A DNA stretch of 64,000 bases. It comes from Zingiber officinale. Lineage: Eukaryota > Streptophyta > Magnoliopsida > Zingiberales > Zingiberaceae. Every line of letters starts with the position of its first letter. Position 1 is the stretch's first letter. The stretch is from the NCBI RefSeq assembly GCF_018446385.1, contig NC_055996.1:13999317-14063316 (forward strand), read 5' to 3'. The translations under genes and the position numbers were made by a program. Below the pieces are notes generated by a model, which saw only the letters and a list, made by a program, of their open reading frames with translations, did no database searches and was not told the origin of the DNA. Positions 11,160 through 22,235 of the stretch are shown here, one piece after another.

Positions 11160-12030
11160 CACTCAAAGTAGCTACAACTTGCATTAAAATACCTAAATTT
11201 TATGACACGCCATATTTTCCAAACAAAAAAAAACTAAATGTATAGTATTATATGCCAAAAACTTGATTTACCATCTATTCATAAAATGTGTAACAATATG
11301 CTACATTAAAGCTAATTAGGAGAATCCCATTAGAGTTCCAAATTATATAATAGTGTTTAGAATGAGATAAAAATCAAATTGCATGTTTTAAGTGTAGAAA
11401 AAATGAGTACTACAAAATTAGATGCCCTACAACAAGGAGAAAACAAAATTAGATGTCTTACAACAAGGAGAAAACTCTAATGTCATTTGATGAAAGAGGT
11501 ACCATCCACATCTGAATTATTAATGGCCAACGAGCACACAATGTGCTTCTTTTATAAAATTAAATACCAGATGACAAGCAAACTACTAAAGGAAAATGAT
11601 ATGCAAATATTCAAAGTAGCTACAACTTGCATTAAAATACCTAAATTTTATGACACGTCATATTTTCCAAACAAAAAAAAGATAAATAATGTATAGTATT
11701 ATATGCCAAAACCTTGATTTACCATCTATTCATAAAATGTGTAACAATATGCTACATTAAAGCCAATTAGCAGAATCCCATCAGAGTTCCAAATTAGATA
11801 ATAGTGTTTAGAATGAGATAAAAATCAAATTGCATGTTTTAAGTGTAGAAAAAATGAGCACTACAAAATTAGATGTCCTACAACAAAAATAAAATGTCAT
11901 TTGATGAAGGAGGTACCATCCACATTCGAATTATTAATGGCCAACGAGCACACAATGTGCCTCTCTTTTATAAAATTAAATACAAGATGACAAACAAACT
12001 ACTAAATGAATGATCTGCAAATATTTATTT
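11160..12030. repeat. Two-copy tandem duplication, period about 448 bp
   Basis: The block starting CAAAGTAGCTACAACTTGC at 11164 recurs at 11612 and stays alignable for about 420-448 bp with a few substitutions and small indels. In the first copy one phrase (ACAAAATTAGATG.CCTACAACAAGGAG) is itself repeated (about 11411-11470). Both copies include the words ATGGCCAACGAGCACACAATGTGC. No coding capacity is evident. Confidence 0.85.
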
Positions 12031-12199
12031 TATATAGTTTTTTGTAAAATTAAGGAATGCAATAGCAATCCAACAACAACATATTCAAAAATCTCACAAC
12101 AAACTATCCAAAAAGAAGTATGATAAACCATACCACAAATATATAGATCAAAATTTGGGGACTGCAAGTTCCATTTTCTTATGGTTTATTTTCACCCAA

Positions 12200-12650
12200 A
12201 TCAAACTACAGAAACATATAGATCTTGGTTGGAGAAGGGGAGAGAGGGGGAGGAAGAATGGTAAAGGGGGAGGAAGAAAAGTACCAAGCTGGATGAAGAT
12301 GAAGCTGTCGGTGACCGTCTAGTTCGGGAGATGAAGCTGATGGCTGTCGTCGAGTTCGGGAGGGGACAGAGATGGCTGTCGTCGATTTCGGGAGGGGACG
12401 GAGATGGCGTCGACGACGAAAGCAGTGGGGTTCGACTGGAGTTTGGGTTAGGGCACATATAAGCCTTTTCGGGGAGAAGGGTTTGGCGAGTGGTTTCGGC
12501 AACTTGAAAGCACGTGTTTTGCACGCTATATTTTTGTCATTTTCTGACTGGGACACAAGGATAGACACAGTTTCGGGACAGAGGATCCGCCCTCCTATTT
12601 CACTTTTCCTATGTGTTTGTGTTTCATTCACTATCAGATGAATCATATTA
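12200..12650. other. GC-rich island with short tandem repeats, no convincing gene
   Basis: In an otherwise AT-rich area this segment is GC-rich and has 2-3 imperfect copies of a roughly 30-35 bp phrase containing GATGGCTGTCGTCGA and TTCGGGAGGGGAC (about 12335-12410). Minus-strand open frames of 107 and 146 codons overlap it in different frames. They are Pro/Ser/Arg-rich and resemble nothing I recognise. It might be the promoter or leader of a transposon or a decayed first exon. Confidence 0.35.
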
Positions 12651-12771
12651 AATCATATATTTTTAAGATCTGACATAATATGATGTGATATGTTTGATCA
12701 ATGAATAAAACACAGAGACACGAAGAAAATAAGACAAAGGATCTCATCTCCCTACGTGCCGACATGCAAAG

Positions 12772-13455
12772 TGGTGCTAGACTTTAAGTGCTAGTCTTTA
12801 AAGACCAGCACTAACACTGATTTGAAATTAGCATCATATTAATGTTGGTCTTTCAAGACCAATACTAGTGCTAGTTTGACGCTAATGCTGACGGGTGACT
12901 AGCACCAACACTAGTCTTTAAAAACTAACATTAATATTAGTTTGAAACAAGTATTAGTTAACACCAATATGGTGCTGATCTTTCAAGAACAACACCAATT
13001 GATAGTCTTTCAAGAACAACACCAAAGTACTTGTTTTTCAAGACCAACACTAAGGTACTAGTCTTGATAATCAGTACCAAGATCGCACCATGTTGATGTT
13101 GATTTTAAACTAGCATTGATCCTGGTCTTAAAAATCAGCAACAATACGATGTTGATTTGAAATCAACATTGATACTGGTTTAAAACTAAAGTTGGTATTG
13201 ATTTTTAAAGGTCTTGGTGTTAATCTTTCATTGGTGTTAATCTTTCATGAACAATACCAAGATGCTAGTCTTGATAACTAATACCAAGGTTAACATCATG
13301 TAGATACTAATTTTAAATTAGTATTGATACTGGTCTTTAAATATCGATAATAATACGGTGCTGGTTGATGTTGATTTAAAATTAATATTGAGACTGGTTT
13401 AAAATCAAAGTCGGTATTGATCTTTAAACTAATGCTGTACTGGTTCGAATCAGCC
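12772..13455. repeat. Degenerate array of short inverted repeats (TAGTCTTTnAAGACCA family)
   Basis: About 680 bp made of variants of two words: CTAGTCTTTAAAGACCAGCAC-like and TTGATTTnAAATTAGCATTGAT-like. Most are near-palindromic (GTCTTTAAAGAC, GGTCTTTCAAGACC, TTTGAAATTAG). Period is irregular, roughly 35-60 bp. The array ends about 400 bp before the bZIP start codon. Confidence 0.7.
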
Positions 13456-13892
13456 TTGGTATTTGTTGATAACATTACTTCCTAAATGAAACTTATTACT
13501 ACAAAGTTGACTAAATTATCTAGATTTTCCCTAAAAGTAAACAAATATTTGTTTATTTTGAATTCCAAACGGATCAGGATTTGCATGCCGAAACAAGGCA
13601 CAAGAATGACGACACAGCTCTCTCCCACTTCTCTTCAAGGGAGACCATATGGCCCCGCGGGTGGGTCCTGGTTGAGTAAAGCACGGGTAGCTACTTGAGT
13701 CAAAAAGATTGAGCACGATTAGATTCTGACGCGGAATCAACTTCCTTCCACCTCACCTCCGCCTCAGTGCTCATCCATCCACCATGAAAAAGGCGGAACG
13801 AGACGGCGACGCCTCCCACGGAACCGCCTCGATTCGCTTCCTTGCTACGCCGAGCGATCGAGATCGATATCGGGAGCGAGACGAGAGCGGCG
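13456..13892 (+). promoter_or_regulatory. Promoter-proximal region and 5' leader of the bZIP gene
   Basis: Sequence between the repeat array and the bZIP start codon. Base composition shifts from AT-rich to GC-rich near 13730, as is usual for a plant 5' leader. I see no clear TATA box. An ATG at 13842 is in frame with the coding start 51 bp downstream and would add 17 residues; the family N-terminus favours 13893. Confidence 0.5.
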
Positions 13893-16800
13893 ATGGATGA
13901 TAGCGCATTCTCGGCGGACGAGATCGGCGACGCTTTCTGGGCCGCCTCCCCGGACCCTTCGCTCGTCTTGAACCGGAGCTCCTCGGAGTGGCTCTTCGAG
14001 AAGTTCCTCGAGGAGGACACCGCCTCAAGTCCCTCCGACGTCGCCAACCCTGACCGGAGCGGGGTCGCCGTTGCGGCCGCCTCAGCCTCCGTCGTGGGGT
14101 CGAACTTCGGCGCGGGGAACCGGGATCTTGGACGAGGAGCTGATGGAGATGTTGTGGAAGTCAAGGAGTCAGTTTCCCGGCCTCCGTACGATAGGCCGGC
14201 TGCTGTCGAATACCAAACGTTTCTGAAGCAGAAGCTGGACATGTACTGCGCTGTTGTTGCCATGTCTCGGGTATGCGCTCCCTCCTTCTTTCCTTGTTTT
14301 ATTTCCCTTGTCTAATCCACTTGTATTTTAAAGCATTGCTACTAATTGTAAACTTCTCCAATTTTACTGTCGGAAGAAATTAAATTTTTCTAAAGAAATG
14401 TTTTCTTTTTTCGCTGCCTTCCTCAGATTATGCACTTAGCTGTCTTTAGGTTTTTCACCAATAGTTTTAGAAAGGAGAACTGCGAAAGTGTCCTTGTATC
14501 ATTGTATGTGTTTAAATATAGAGGCTGAACTTCCGATACATTCATCTATGTTTCTATCCGATTCAATGAGTCATGGGTGATTGATTGAAAGGAATATAAA
14601 TAAATAATGACAACATTAGAAAAATACGAATGAACTAACTTGGCCAGGTTGGGGCAGGCAGCACCACCAGTCGACGTAGCTTAGAGGCTTATAACATTAA
14701 ATCGTTGTACAAAAACAGAGCTGTCATACATTTTTTATTTGGGAGGTTGGTGGCACAGTGAAGAAATCTAAAACTTTTAGATAGTACAATCAACTCGGTC
14801 AACTCACTGGGGCACAAATTAATAGACCAAAAAGAACATATAAATTAAGAAAGAATTCTAAGAGTAGAAATTTTTTCGATATGCAATTAATAATTATAAA
14901 TTCTCTCACAGTTCAATGATGTCAGAGATACAATTATTTTATACAGCTTGGGTTACTATATGTTTGAATGAGTAAGCAAAAGTGAGGAATTAGTTTGCAA
15001 ACTACTTTATTGCAGGATTCTACTGTGAATTCACAAAATGCTGGTTCTGCAGCTGACATGTCTCCAATTTCAGATTCTTTGCCGCTTGGTTCTCAAGCAC
15101 CCATGAAGGGTACAATCGTGAATTTGCCTATCCTTTTAGACATATTATAGCTTCATTTCCTCTTTCAAAATTGTTTTGAAGTCTGATAAAGCAAAGCATA
15201 TTTATCTACATGGACTTTTCTCTTTTTTTTTGGTTACCTATGTAGACTTTTGTGTATTATTGATGTGCCTCAAAATTGGTATAAATTATTCAAACCAAGT
15301 CATCTGTCTTAAATTTAATTGGGTTTATTCTATTAGTTTTTGTATTTTGCTCATCTCACAATAAATTTTTGGCTGTACTAGTGTCACATTGAGCAACTCA
15401 GTAGGCAAGGAACGGGTGGGACAAAGTTCTAGTCAGTGATTCAAAAGAAGAAAACTACTTCTGATTTGACAACCACTAAGCCATTGACCAGATAAAGTTT
15501 GGTCATATTCTACAGAGATGCAGCTGGTAGAAGAAACATGGGACATGATCATTATTGACCTCATAAATTTTGGCCTATTCTAGTTGAGTTGCAGCTGATG
15601 CAAGAAACATGGGATATGATCATTATTAATTATTTCATATTGATAAATAGACAAATATTATGATGCTTGTCTATTTTTTATCCTCTATATAGCCTCTATG
15701 GGAGCGGTTTAACTATTCTACCTTATTTATGTTGAGAAAATAAATTAGACTCTATAGCTGGTCTATTCTGGCTAGATTTGGAGCTTGACTGGGATGAAAT
15801 TAATGTCCAGGTTTAAAACTAGACACAGCAGGGAACTAGAAGCCGTGGGTTACAAGTTCTTCCAGTTGAACTGGTCCAAAATCAGTTATAGCAGATGCCC
15901 TTCACTAATAGAATCCGATATCCTATTTCTCAATTAGTTTGATTTAGAAGCAATAGTTTTAATTTTCCATGAGTTTTTATCCTTTTGTATTATAAGATTA
16001 ATTTTTTTATCATTTTGTTTCTTCACGGAATGTTCTCATATTTAGGATAACAATTAGAGACTTTTCTTGGGTCCTTTTCATTTTCAAAGTCTATGATAGC
16101 AATGCAACTGTCAGGGTTATTAAATTCTTTAGATTTTATTTGTGAAGAGTTCTATATGTCTCTTTACATAAAATCTGCAGGACTAGAGTTGGTACAGAAA
16201 GAAACAAAAAAGACTATAGTTTTTCTCAATCAAGATAAATTTTTACCAAGTAGAAAACAGTTGTTAGACAGAAAAGAGGCCATATGCCGATGAACTGACC
16301 TGAGGTCCTTTTTTACTCAAATTCACAAGTAGTATGATATGATAATATGGCTTGCTAGCCATTTTGCATCATCAGGTGTATGCATACCACTTTTTCCCCG
16401 TCTTCCTTTCTTTTGGCTTTTGAATGGATAGTCAGGAAATTGTCTAAGAAGCAACATTTAGCAGGTGGTGGACATGGTGGAGTTCCAGCTCTGTCCAATC
16501 TACAAAATTCAGTTACTCAGGGGAGGTTTGCTACCAGCAGTTCATCTGATGATGATGAAGAACTCGAGGGAGAAGAAACCAACGAAGATGCAGATCCTTC
16601 TGATGTAAAGCGCATGAGGAGGTATGCATTATTGTATTCATATGATTCTCTTTAGTGACCCTTGGTTCCATTTGGTCTCTGCGTTCAATAATTGTTTTGA
16701 CAGACTAATGTTCTACAGGAAGTAAGTAGTCTCTATAATCACTACACAACTGCCCTGTATGTGTTTCTTTATTTTTATAGATAAAAACATTTTGTTTGAG

Positions 16801-19245
16801 AATGACAATGATGCTTATGATGGAGATGTCTTTTCTAGATAAAGTTTCAATTTTTTTATATTTTGTCTACTAATTATATAGCTGACCCCACCTAGTGGGA
16901 TAAGGCTTGGTTGTTATTGTGTCTAGTAATTATATATTCTATCTGTTTGTTACTTAGAATGCTTTCAAATCGAGAATCAGCAAGGCGCTCGAGAAGAAGA
17001 AAGCAAGCTCACTTGAGTGAGCTTGAGGCGCAGGTTTTATTCCCACAACCAAACTTCCAATTTGTTGCATTTTTAGGAGGTATAATTGGTAATTGTTGAC
17101 CTACTCTTTAATAGGTCTCCCAGTTAAGAATTGAAAATTCATCGCTCTTAAACCGCTTTACTGATATTAATCAAAAGTATAGTGATGCCGCAGTTGACAA
17201 TAGGATACTAAAAGCTGATGTCGAGACCCTAAGAGCTAAGGTAAGCTGTTCACTCATTCATGTTTGTTTACCTAAATCCCTGACTATATCTGTGATGCAG
17301 TTTTTCCATGATACAATCTGGTGACTTGTGATTGCATAGTTACAACAATCCCGATTTTGTTAGAAAATTGTTCTTATTTTATTGGAGCAATGCCTTTGTA
17401 TATTGTGTATGCTTCACACGGGGAATGGTAAAAACTATGGTTCCCACTATAATTTATGAAGTGTAAAACCTTTAGCAACTTATCCTAGTGGCTTCAGAAC
17501 TTGTTCAGCCTTATTAACCTTGTAGTGATTTCAATATTATAAGGTTCAAGGATTTCTTAATAACCAAAATGAGGAAAATCTTGTTTAAAATTATGAATGT
17601 AGAAAATCCTATTCTAAAACTTAGGGATCACAATTCTTCGTAATCTAACATAAAGCATGTATGTGATGTATAATCAATTACATTTTTATGATATAAAAAC
17701 TCTTTTTTAAAAAATAAAAAAGAAAGGGTAGTGGACAAACTACATATATCATATGTTTCATGTCACCTTTGTTTTCTTCAATATTCAGACCCACCCAGAG
17801 GGTGGTCCATTCATGTTTCGTTCAATTTATGGAATGTTTCTCCTTTTAGAGTGGGTTGTATTGTTTTTAAGGGGTCAAATCTTTCCATTGGAACTATATC
17901 ATAATGATTAGGATTGAATGATTATTCTTGGTTTCTTTTCAAGTAGAAAATGTATGAGATCAACCAACACTTCAATGAAATCTGTTAGGATGAAGTCATG
18001 AAACATCTACCAAAAATAAATAATAATAATAATAATAATAATAATGCCGCAGAGATGAGAATGCTAAGATAGAAGTGTAGCTCCTCTAGAGTATAGGTTA
18101 AAATGAGAGAAAGGATAAAATAAGTCTCATGTAGCTCTGCTAGTTAATAAAATAAAAATATTAATATTCTAAAGCAATTAGGGGTAGCTTCAATTGCTTA
18201 TAAAATGCAATAAAGTAGGTTAAGATGGTATAGATATGTTCAAGACAACCAATAGATTCTATAGTTACAATAGTTGAATCTATCTTAATGGAAGGTGTTA
18301 AGAGACAAAGGAAGATTAAAGAAAACTAGTCAAAATAATAAAAATAGATTTAAATAATTTGAATATTACTAGTGATATTGTCAGGATGAAGCTCAATGGA
18401 AGATAGATTCCTGTAGTGTACCTCAAATTATTGGGGCAAACACATCAATGATAATGTTGTTGAAAAAGATTGAAGTTTATTGTAAAGAAAATATGCTTGT
18501 TCAGTGGCATAAAAATATTATATTGTTCAAGGGCGGCTTCCTCCTATCTTTGACATCTTTATGGTGCCGTTTCCACTACTGAATAATTCATAGAGACCAA
18601 GTCATTTCTTACTGAAAAGATAACTGACATTATGAATCATCCTTTTGTCTCTGTTCATTTGAATGTACTCATATAACCTTCAAGGAGTAGTATTATCTTT
18701 AAATGTAACAGCAATTGATATTTGTTTGCTTTGTCACATTTTGATATAGTTCCTACTCTGTTTAGTTCCTGAAAGACATCAGTTTTTTTCTTTTTCCGTG
18801 CATAGGTCATCTACTTCAATCTGATAACACATTCAATATTCAGGTCAAAATGGCAGAGGAGTCTGTGAAGAGGGTTACTGGAGTTGGTCACCTGTACCCA
18901 ATGTTCTCCAACATGTCGAATATCAGTTTACCCTTCACTGGAAGCCCATCCGATGCAAACTCTGATGCTTCTGCTCCTCTCCAGGATGACCTGAGCCAGT
19001 TTTTCCATGTCTCACCGCATTTCCAGAGGACTAACGCCGTTCTCCCAGAAATTGGGAGTAGATTGAGGGATGGAGTCCACGGTGCCGTGGCTTCTGGCAA
19101 GATCATGGGCAGTGCTTCAGTGCATCAGGTCGACAGCCTGGAGCATCTTCAGAAGCAAATCTTCGGAGGACCAAGCTCTCCCCTGCAATGGGACACTGCC
19201 TCTTGGGATGCCGAGAGTTCTATAAGCAACAATAACAAGAAGTAG
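13893..19245 (+). CDS. Group C bZIP transcription factor (Opaque2-heterodimerising / RISBZ-like), 6 exons, 410 aa
   Basis: Exons read by eye: 13893-14270, 15016-15109, 16465-16621, 16958-17033, 17115-17240, 18844-19245. All join in frame with GT-AG borders (1233 nt). The product begins [16 protein letters not shown] and has [13 protein letters not shown] (about 30-42), the conserved N-terminal motif of group C bZIPs. [20 protein letters not shown] ends exon 1. An acidic Ser/Glu region ([14 protein letters not shown]) precedes [21 protein letters not shown], the basic region with the invariant N-x7-R, then a leucine zipper with heptads through [11 protein letters not shown] (about 225-285). 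The C-terminus carries a hydrophobic patch and a Ser-rich tail. The family binds ACGT/GCN4-like elements as dimers in the nucleus and acts in seed-storage and sugar/energy-starvation responses. Intron positions interrupt the basic region, as is typical. Close to rice RISBZ and maize OHP types; the exact orthologue is not determinable here. Confidence 0.93.
15500..15635. repeat. Imperfect 80-bp tandem duplication in bZIP intron 2
   Basis: Two copies of a phrase containing GCAGCTGGTAGAAGAAACATGGGACATGATCATTATT (variant second copy) lie next to each other within the intron. There is no coding role. Confidence 0.65.
16875..16915 (+). mobile_element. LINE 3'-end remnant (RTE-type tail) in bZIP intron 3
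   Basis: The phrase GACCCCACCTAGTGGGATAAGGCTTGG, followed by TTGTTATTG, matches the 3' end of the LINE at 44359-45048, where the minus strand reads CCCACCTAGTGGGAAAAGGCTTGG. Only the last 40 bp are present. Assignment to the RTE clade rests on the TTG-rich tail typical of plant RTE LINEs. Confidence 0.6.
18011..18042. repeat. (AAT)n microsatellite
   Basis: About ten AAT units in bZIP intron 5. Confidence 0.95.
18090..18475 (+). mobile_element. Decayed LINE C-terminal fragment in bZIP intron 5
   Basis: Around 18210-18360 the plus strand translates in broken frames to pieces like VRWYRYVQ and KRQRKIKEN, corresponding to the LRWYGHVLRR...RGRGRPKKTW segment of the LINE at 44415-45002. It ends with TACCTCAAATTATTGGGGC and a TTGTTG tail near 18460. 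Heavily mutated, with stops. Confidence 0.5.
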
Positions 19246-19640
19246 CTAGCAGGTATTGACAAATTTCCATTTGAGTTTATGATGAGCAACCACATTCATG
19301 TGCTCTTGTTATAGGTGTTGTGAAAGGATGGACGTCGCTCATAGTCGATGTTCATGTCGATTAGTTTCAAACAAATCTGTGCCTTCTCCGTTCGATCATT
19401 CCGATCGACATCAGTCTTATGAAGTTTGCTTGTTATCACTTCTAATTCCCCTTCAAGTGATCCATCAACATTCCATGATCAACAGGCAACAAGCTCCCTC
19501 TCCAAATTGAAAAGGTACAAATGCCTCGTCCTTTGCGTAAGTTTTTCTTCAATTAGACCAACAGAATGCGTGTAATTTGTCTAATGTTGAGATGATTTAC
19601 TCAGTTTTGTTAATAGAAGTTGAATCTGACAGTTAGATCA
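19246..19640 (+). other. Probable 3' UTR of the bZIP gene, possibly with an intron
   Basis: Follows the TAG at 19243-19245. GCAGGTATTG near 19250 and TTATAG at about 19309-19314 could be splice borders of a 3'-UTR intron. The open frame 19298-19510 has no family resemblance and is taken as untranslated. Confidence 0.4.
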
Positions 19641-20450
19641 AGGGTTTTCAAATAAATTTATATGAAGCGCCTCTTCATGTCAGTTTTGTTCAACTTGTTG
19701 ATCGTCTGGAAACATTTGCTTTACGTTAATTTTTATAGAAAACAGCTAGAAATTGTTTTTTTTTTAAAAAAAAATATATATTTTTATAAAGATTTATAAA
19801 ACATGGAGAATAAAGTAGAAAACTGAAGATCTCGCATTTATATTTTGGTGAAATGGCTACTACTACTGTACATTTGAAAATTCTAAAAGCTCATTAATGA
19901 ACTAAAACTTTCAATTTAATTAGTGTCAATCTATCACTAATGCGCTCCTGAGATTCTAAAATCGATTATTGTGGTCAACCGATCATTTTACTTTAATAGA
20001 TCTCTATAAGTTGAAATATAAATATGAAATTTAAGCCGATGATATCTATATGGATAATTATTTTAATAGATTTTGGGATTAATTTTTAATTGGTGTAAAA
20101 TGTAGGTGTCTAAGTTTTTTTTTTATGTCAATGGCCGTTGCCCTAAAACAAATATTAGTTTATAATTTATACTGTCCTAAAAAAGCCGTTAATATGATAT
20201 TATGGGCATATTTATTAGTGTGTGGTCACTATGTGAAAGTCTAGGACCAACTAAGGATTTCATTAGGTTATTTTTTAGATTCAATTAATTTTAAAGATGA
20301 TTAATTTAATCCTATAAAAAAATTTCACTGATTATTAAAATAAATGGAGGTCAATTCAAATCGTCCATTTCACGGGAGGAAAGAAAGGAGATTTTAAATT
20401 TTTTAGTTTACATTTATAATGACTCGCAAAATTCAAGGTGTGATTTGAAA
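19641..20450. other. Intergenic, AT-rich
   Basis: Spacer between the two plus-strand genes. Short A and T runs and no recognisable element. Confidence 0.5.
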
Positions 20451-20479
20451 ATTTGCCGTTAAGCAATCGGCTCGCTGGA

Positions 20480-20681
20480 AGGAGCACGAGTTCAACCGTT
20501 AGCTGACGGCGTTAGCTCTGGCACAGCTAGCGATAAATAGCACAGCCGAGGTTGTCGCCGTTCCCGAGGAGGAGGTGGAGGAGGAGGGGCGGTGGATAGA
20601 GCGGAGCGAAGTGCGAAAGAACCAAACGAAATCACTTCGGAACGAGCTCCAGATCTCTCGAATCGGCTCGGAAAGTGGTTG
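20480..20681 (+). other. Non-coding first exon (5' UTR) of the WVD2-like gene
   Basis: A GC-rich stretch with GGAGGAGGTGGAGGAGG ends at a strong donor, GTAAGT at 20682. The next exon begins at 22232, just before the start codon. Such a leader intron is common in this family. The transcription start is not resolved. Confidence 0.55.
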
Positions 20682-21790
20682 GTAAGTCGCTTGTGCTGAT
20701 GTCCTCCGTTCGGATCTAGCATTCTTAGTTACCAATCTGCTACTTCTTGTCGGCAATGCAATGCGCTAGGGGTTTGTTGACTGAGGGATGGCTCTGCGGT
20801 AGTGGTTGAGATCTGGCCCATGTGCCCGGGATATCTGCGAAAGTTTGTCTGCATTTTGAGTTTGCCTACCTTTCGGTCGGCGTAGATTAGGGTTTTGACT
20901 AAAAAATAATCTTGCTGACGTGCTTTGTGATCATCCCATATATAGCGAACGCGGAGCAAAATGGTGTCTTGTGTGTGCTCCACTTTCCCATTGCTTTTAT
21001 TGCATTTCTCTCTACAAGGAGTCTCTGGATAAGATGCAAGTGGAATAGGTTTATCAATATGCTAGTTGGTTTTTATGGTTCTGGTTAATTACTCAGGTTT
21101 TATTGTTTCTTGGTAATTTCCTCCTTTTGGTGTGCCTTGAAATGGTTTGCATTTGCGTTTTTTATCCAAAGGTATTGGTAGTTTCAGTTGTCTGTTCAGT
21201 TGTCTGTTAAAGGTTTCTGATATGAAGGTTTTTGTTTGATGAAATTATTAGTTCAGTCTATTTCCATGATAACTGAGTAGTAATTGGGTAGATATTGGAT
21301 CTATTTTAGCTTGGTAAAAGAAATCCATGGAGATGATATTTGAAAATAGAAAGAACAAGTCACGGACTACTACTGAGGTAGAGTAGCTGAATGAGAAATC
21401 ATAATGGTGCGCTTTTGTCCAATCTTACAAAAGATCTTCTGAATGCAACGAGGGCTCCATTACAACTTATAAAGTTCTTCATGGAGTATGTTCTCTCTGT
21501 ATTACCTTATGGAGCTTGAAATAGATTTATTCTTCTCACCTTCACTGAGCACATATGTTTTTTGGATAATGTCTGATAAGGAAATAACACCTCATGTTTA
21601 TGTTATTTTCCCTCACTGATACTGTTATCCATGTCTGTGATATGAAAATCCGGCAAAATCTTCTTGAATGTTCCATTATATCTAAGATTTAGCTCTGTCA
21701 CTTGTCCTCTGTGGCTTTCATTTCTGCTACACATGTAGAACAGACATTTATACATTTGTCCTGATTTTTGGAAATGGCGGGCAATGTCGA

Positions 21791-21954
21791 TATAAAGGCA
21801 GCTCGATGCACGAAACTCCCGCCATGTGGGGTCCCGGGGAAGGATCCATTGCACGCAGCCTTACCCTGCTTTTTGCAAGAGGTTGTTTCCAGGATTCGAA
21901 CCCGTGACCTTTTGGCCACATGACAACAACTTTACCGTTGCGCCAAGGCTCCCC
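21791..21954 (-). mobile_element. Au-like SINE with 13-bp target duplication
   Basis: The minus strand starts GGGGAGCCTTGGCGCAACGG, followed by a pol III B box GGTTCGAATCC. It continues through CCTCTTGC and GGGTAAGGCTGCGTGCAATG to end at GAGCTGCCTTTATA. This is the layout of the plant Au SINE family, whose head derives from a tRNA. GCAATGTCGATAT at 21781-21793 (overlapping the very end) and GCAATGTCAATAT at 21957-21969 form the target duplication with one mismatch. It lies in the leader intron of the WVD2-like gene, antisense to it. Confidence 0.9.
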
Positions 21955-22235
21955 ACGCAATGTCAATATGCAAACTGAAAATGTTCTGACAGTATATTTC
22001 CATTATATTTCATGCTTCACTAGAAATGAACGGACACATGCAAATGGATTTGTTGGCCATCTACTGCTAGAATTGTAGAATATACTTGTTAATGTTTACC
22101 ATACCCAATTCATGTATCCTCTTAATAATATTAGTACTTTATCATATGATTTCTTTTTTTTATTTATTGGAAATTAAAATCATTTGTGGAGCGTAGTATT
22201 GATGACTTTTCTGATGGTTCATTTTCTGTAGCCCG

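Noticed and set aside
12201-12646. Minus-strand frames of 107 and 146 codons
   Set aside because: Overlapping frames in a GC-rich repeat block, low-complexity Ser/Pro/Arg, no homology I recognise.
13700-14263. 187-codon minus-strand frame opposite bZIP exon 1
   Set aside because: Antisense shadow of the well-supported first bZIP exon in GC-rich sequence.
21880-21954. tRNA-like sequence with A and B boxes
   Set aside because: It is the tRNA-derived head of the SINE; no cloverleaf with proper acceptor stem and the rest of the SINE follows.
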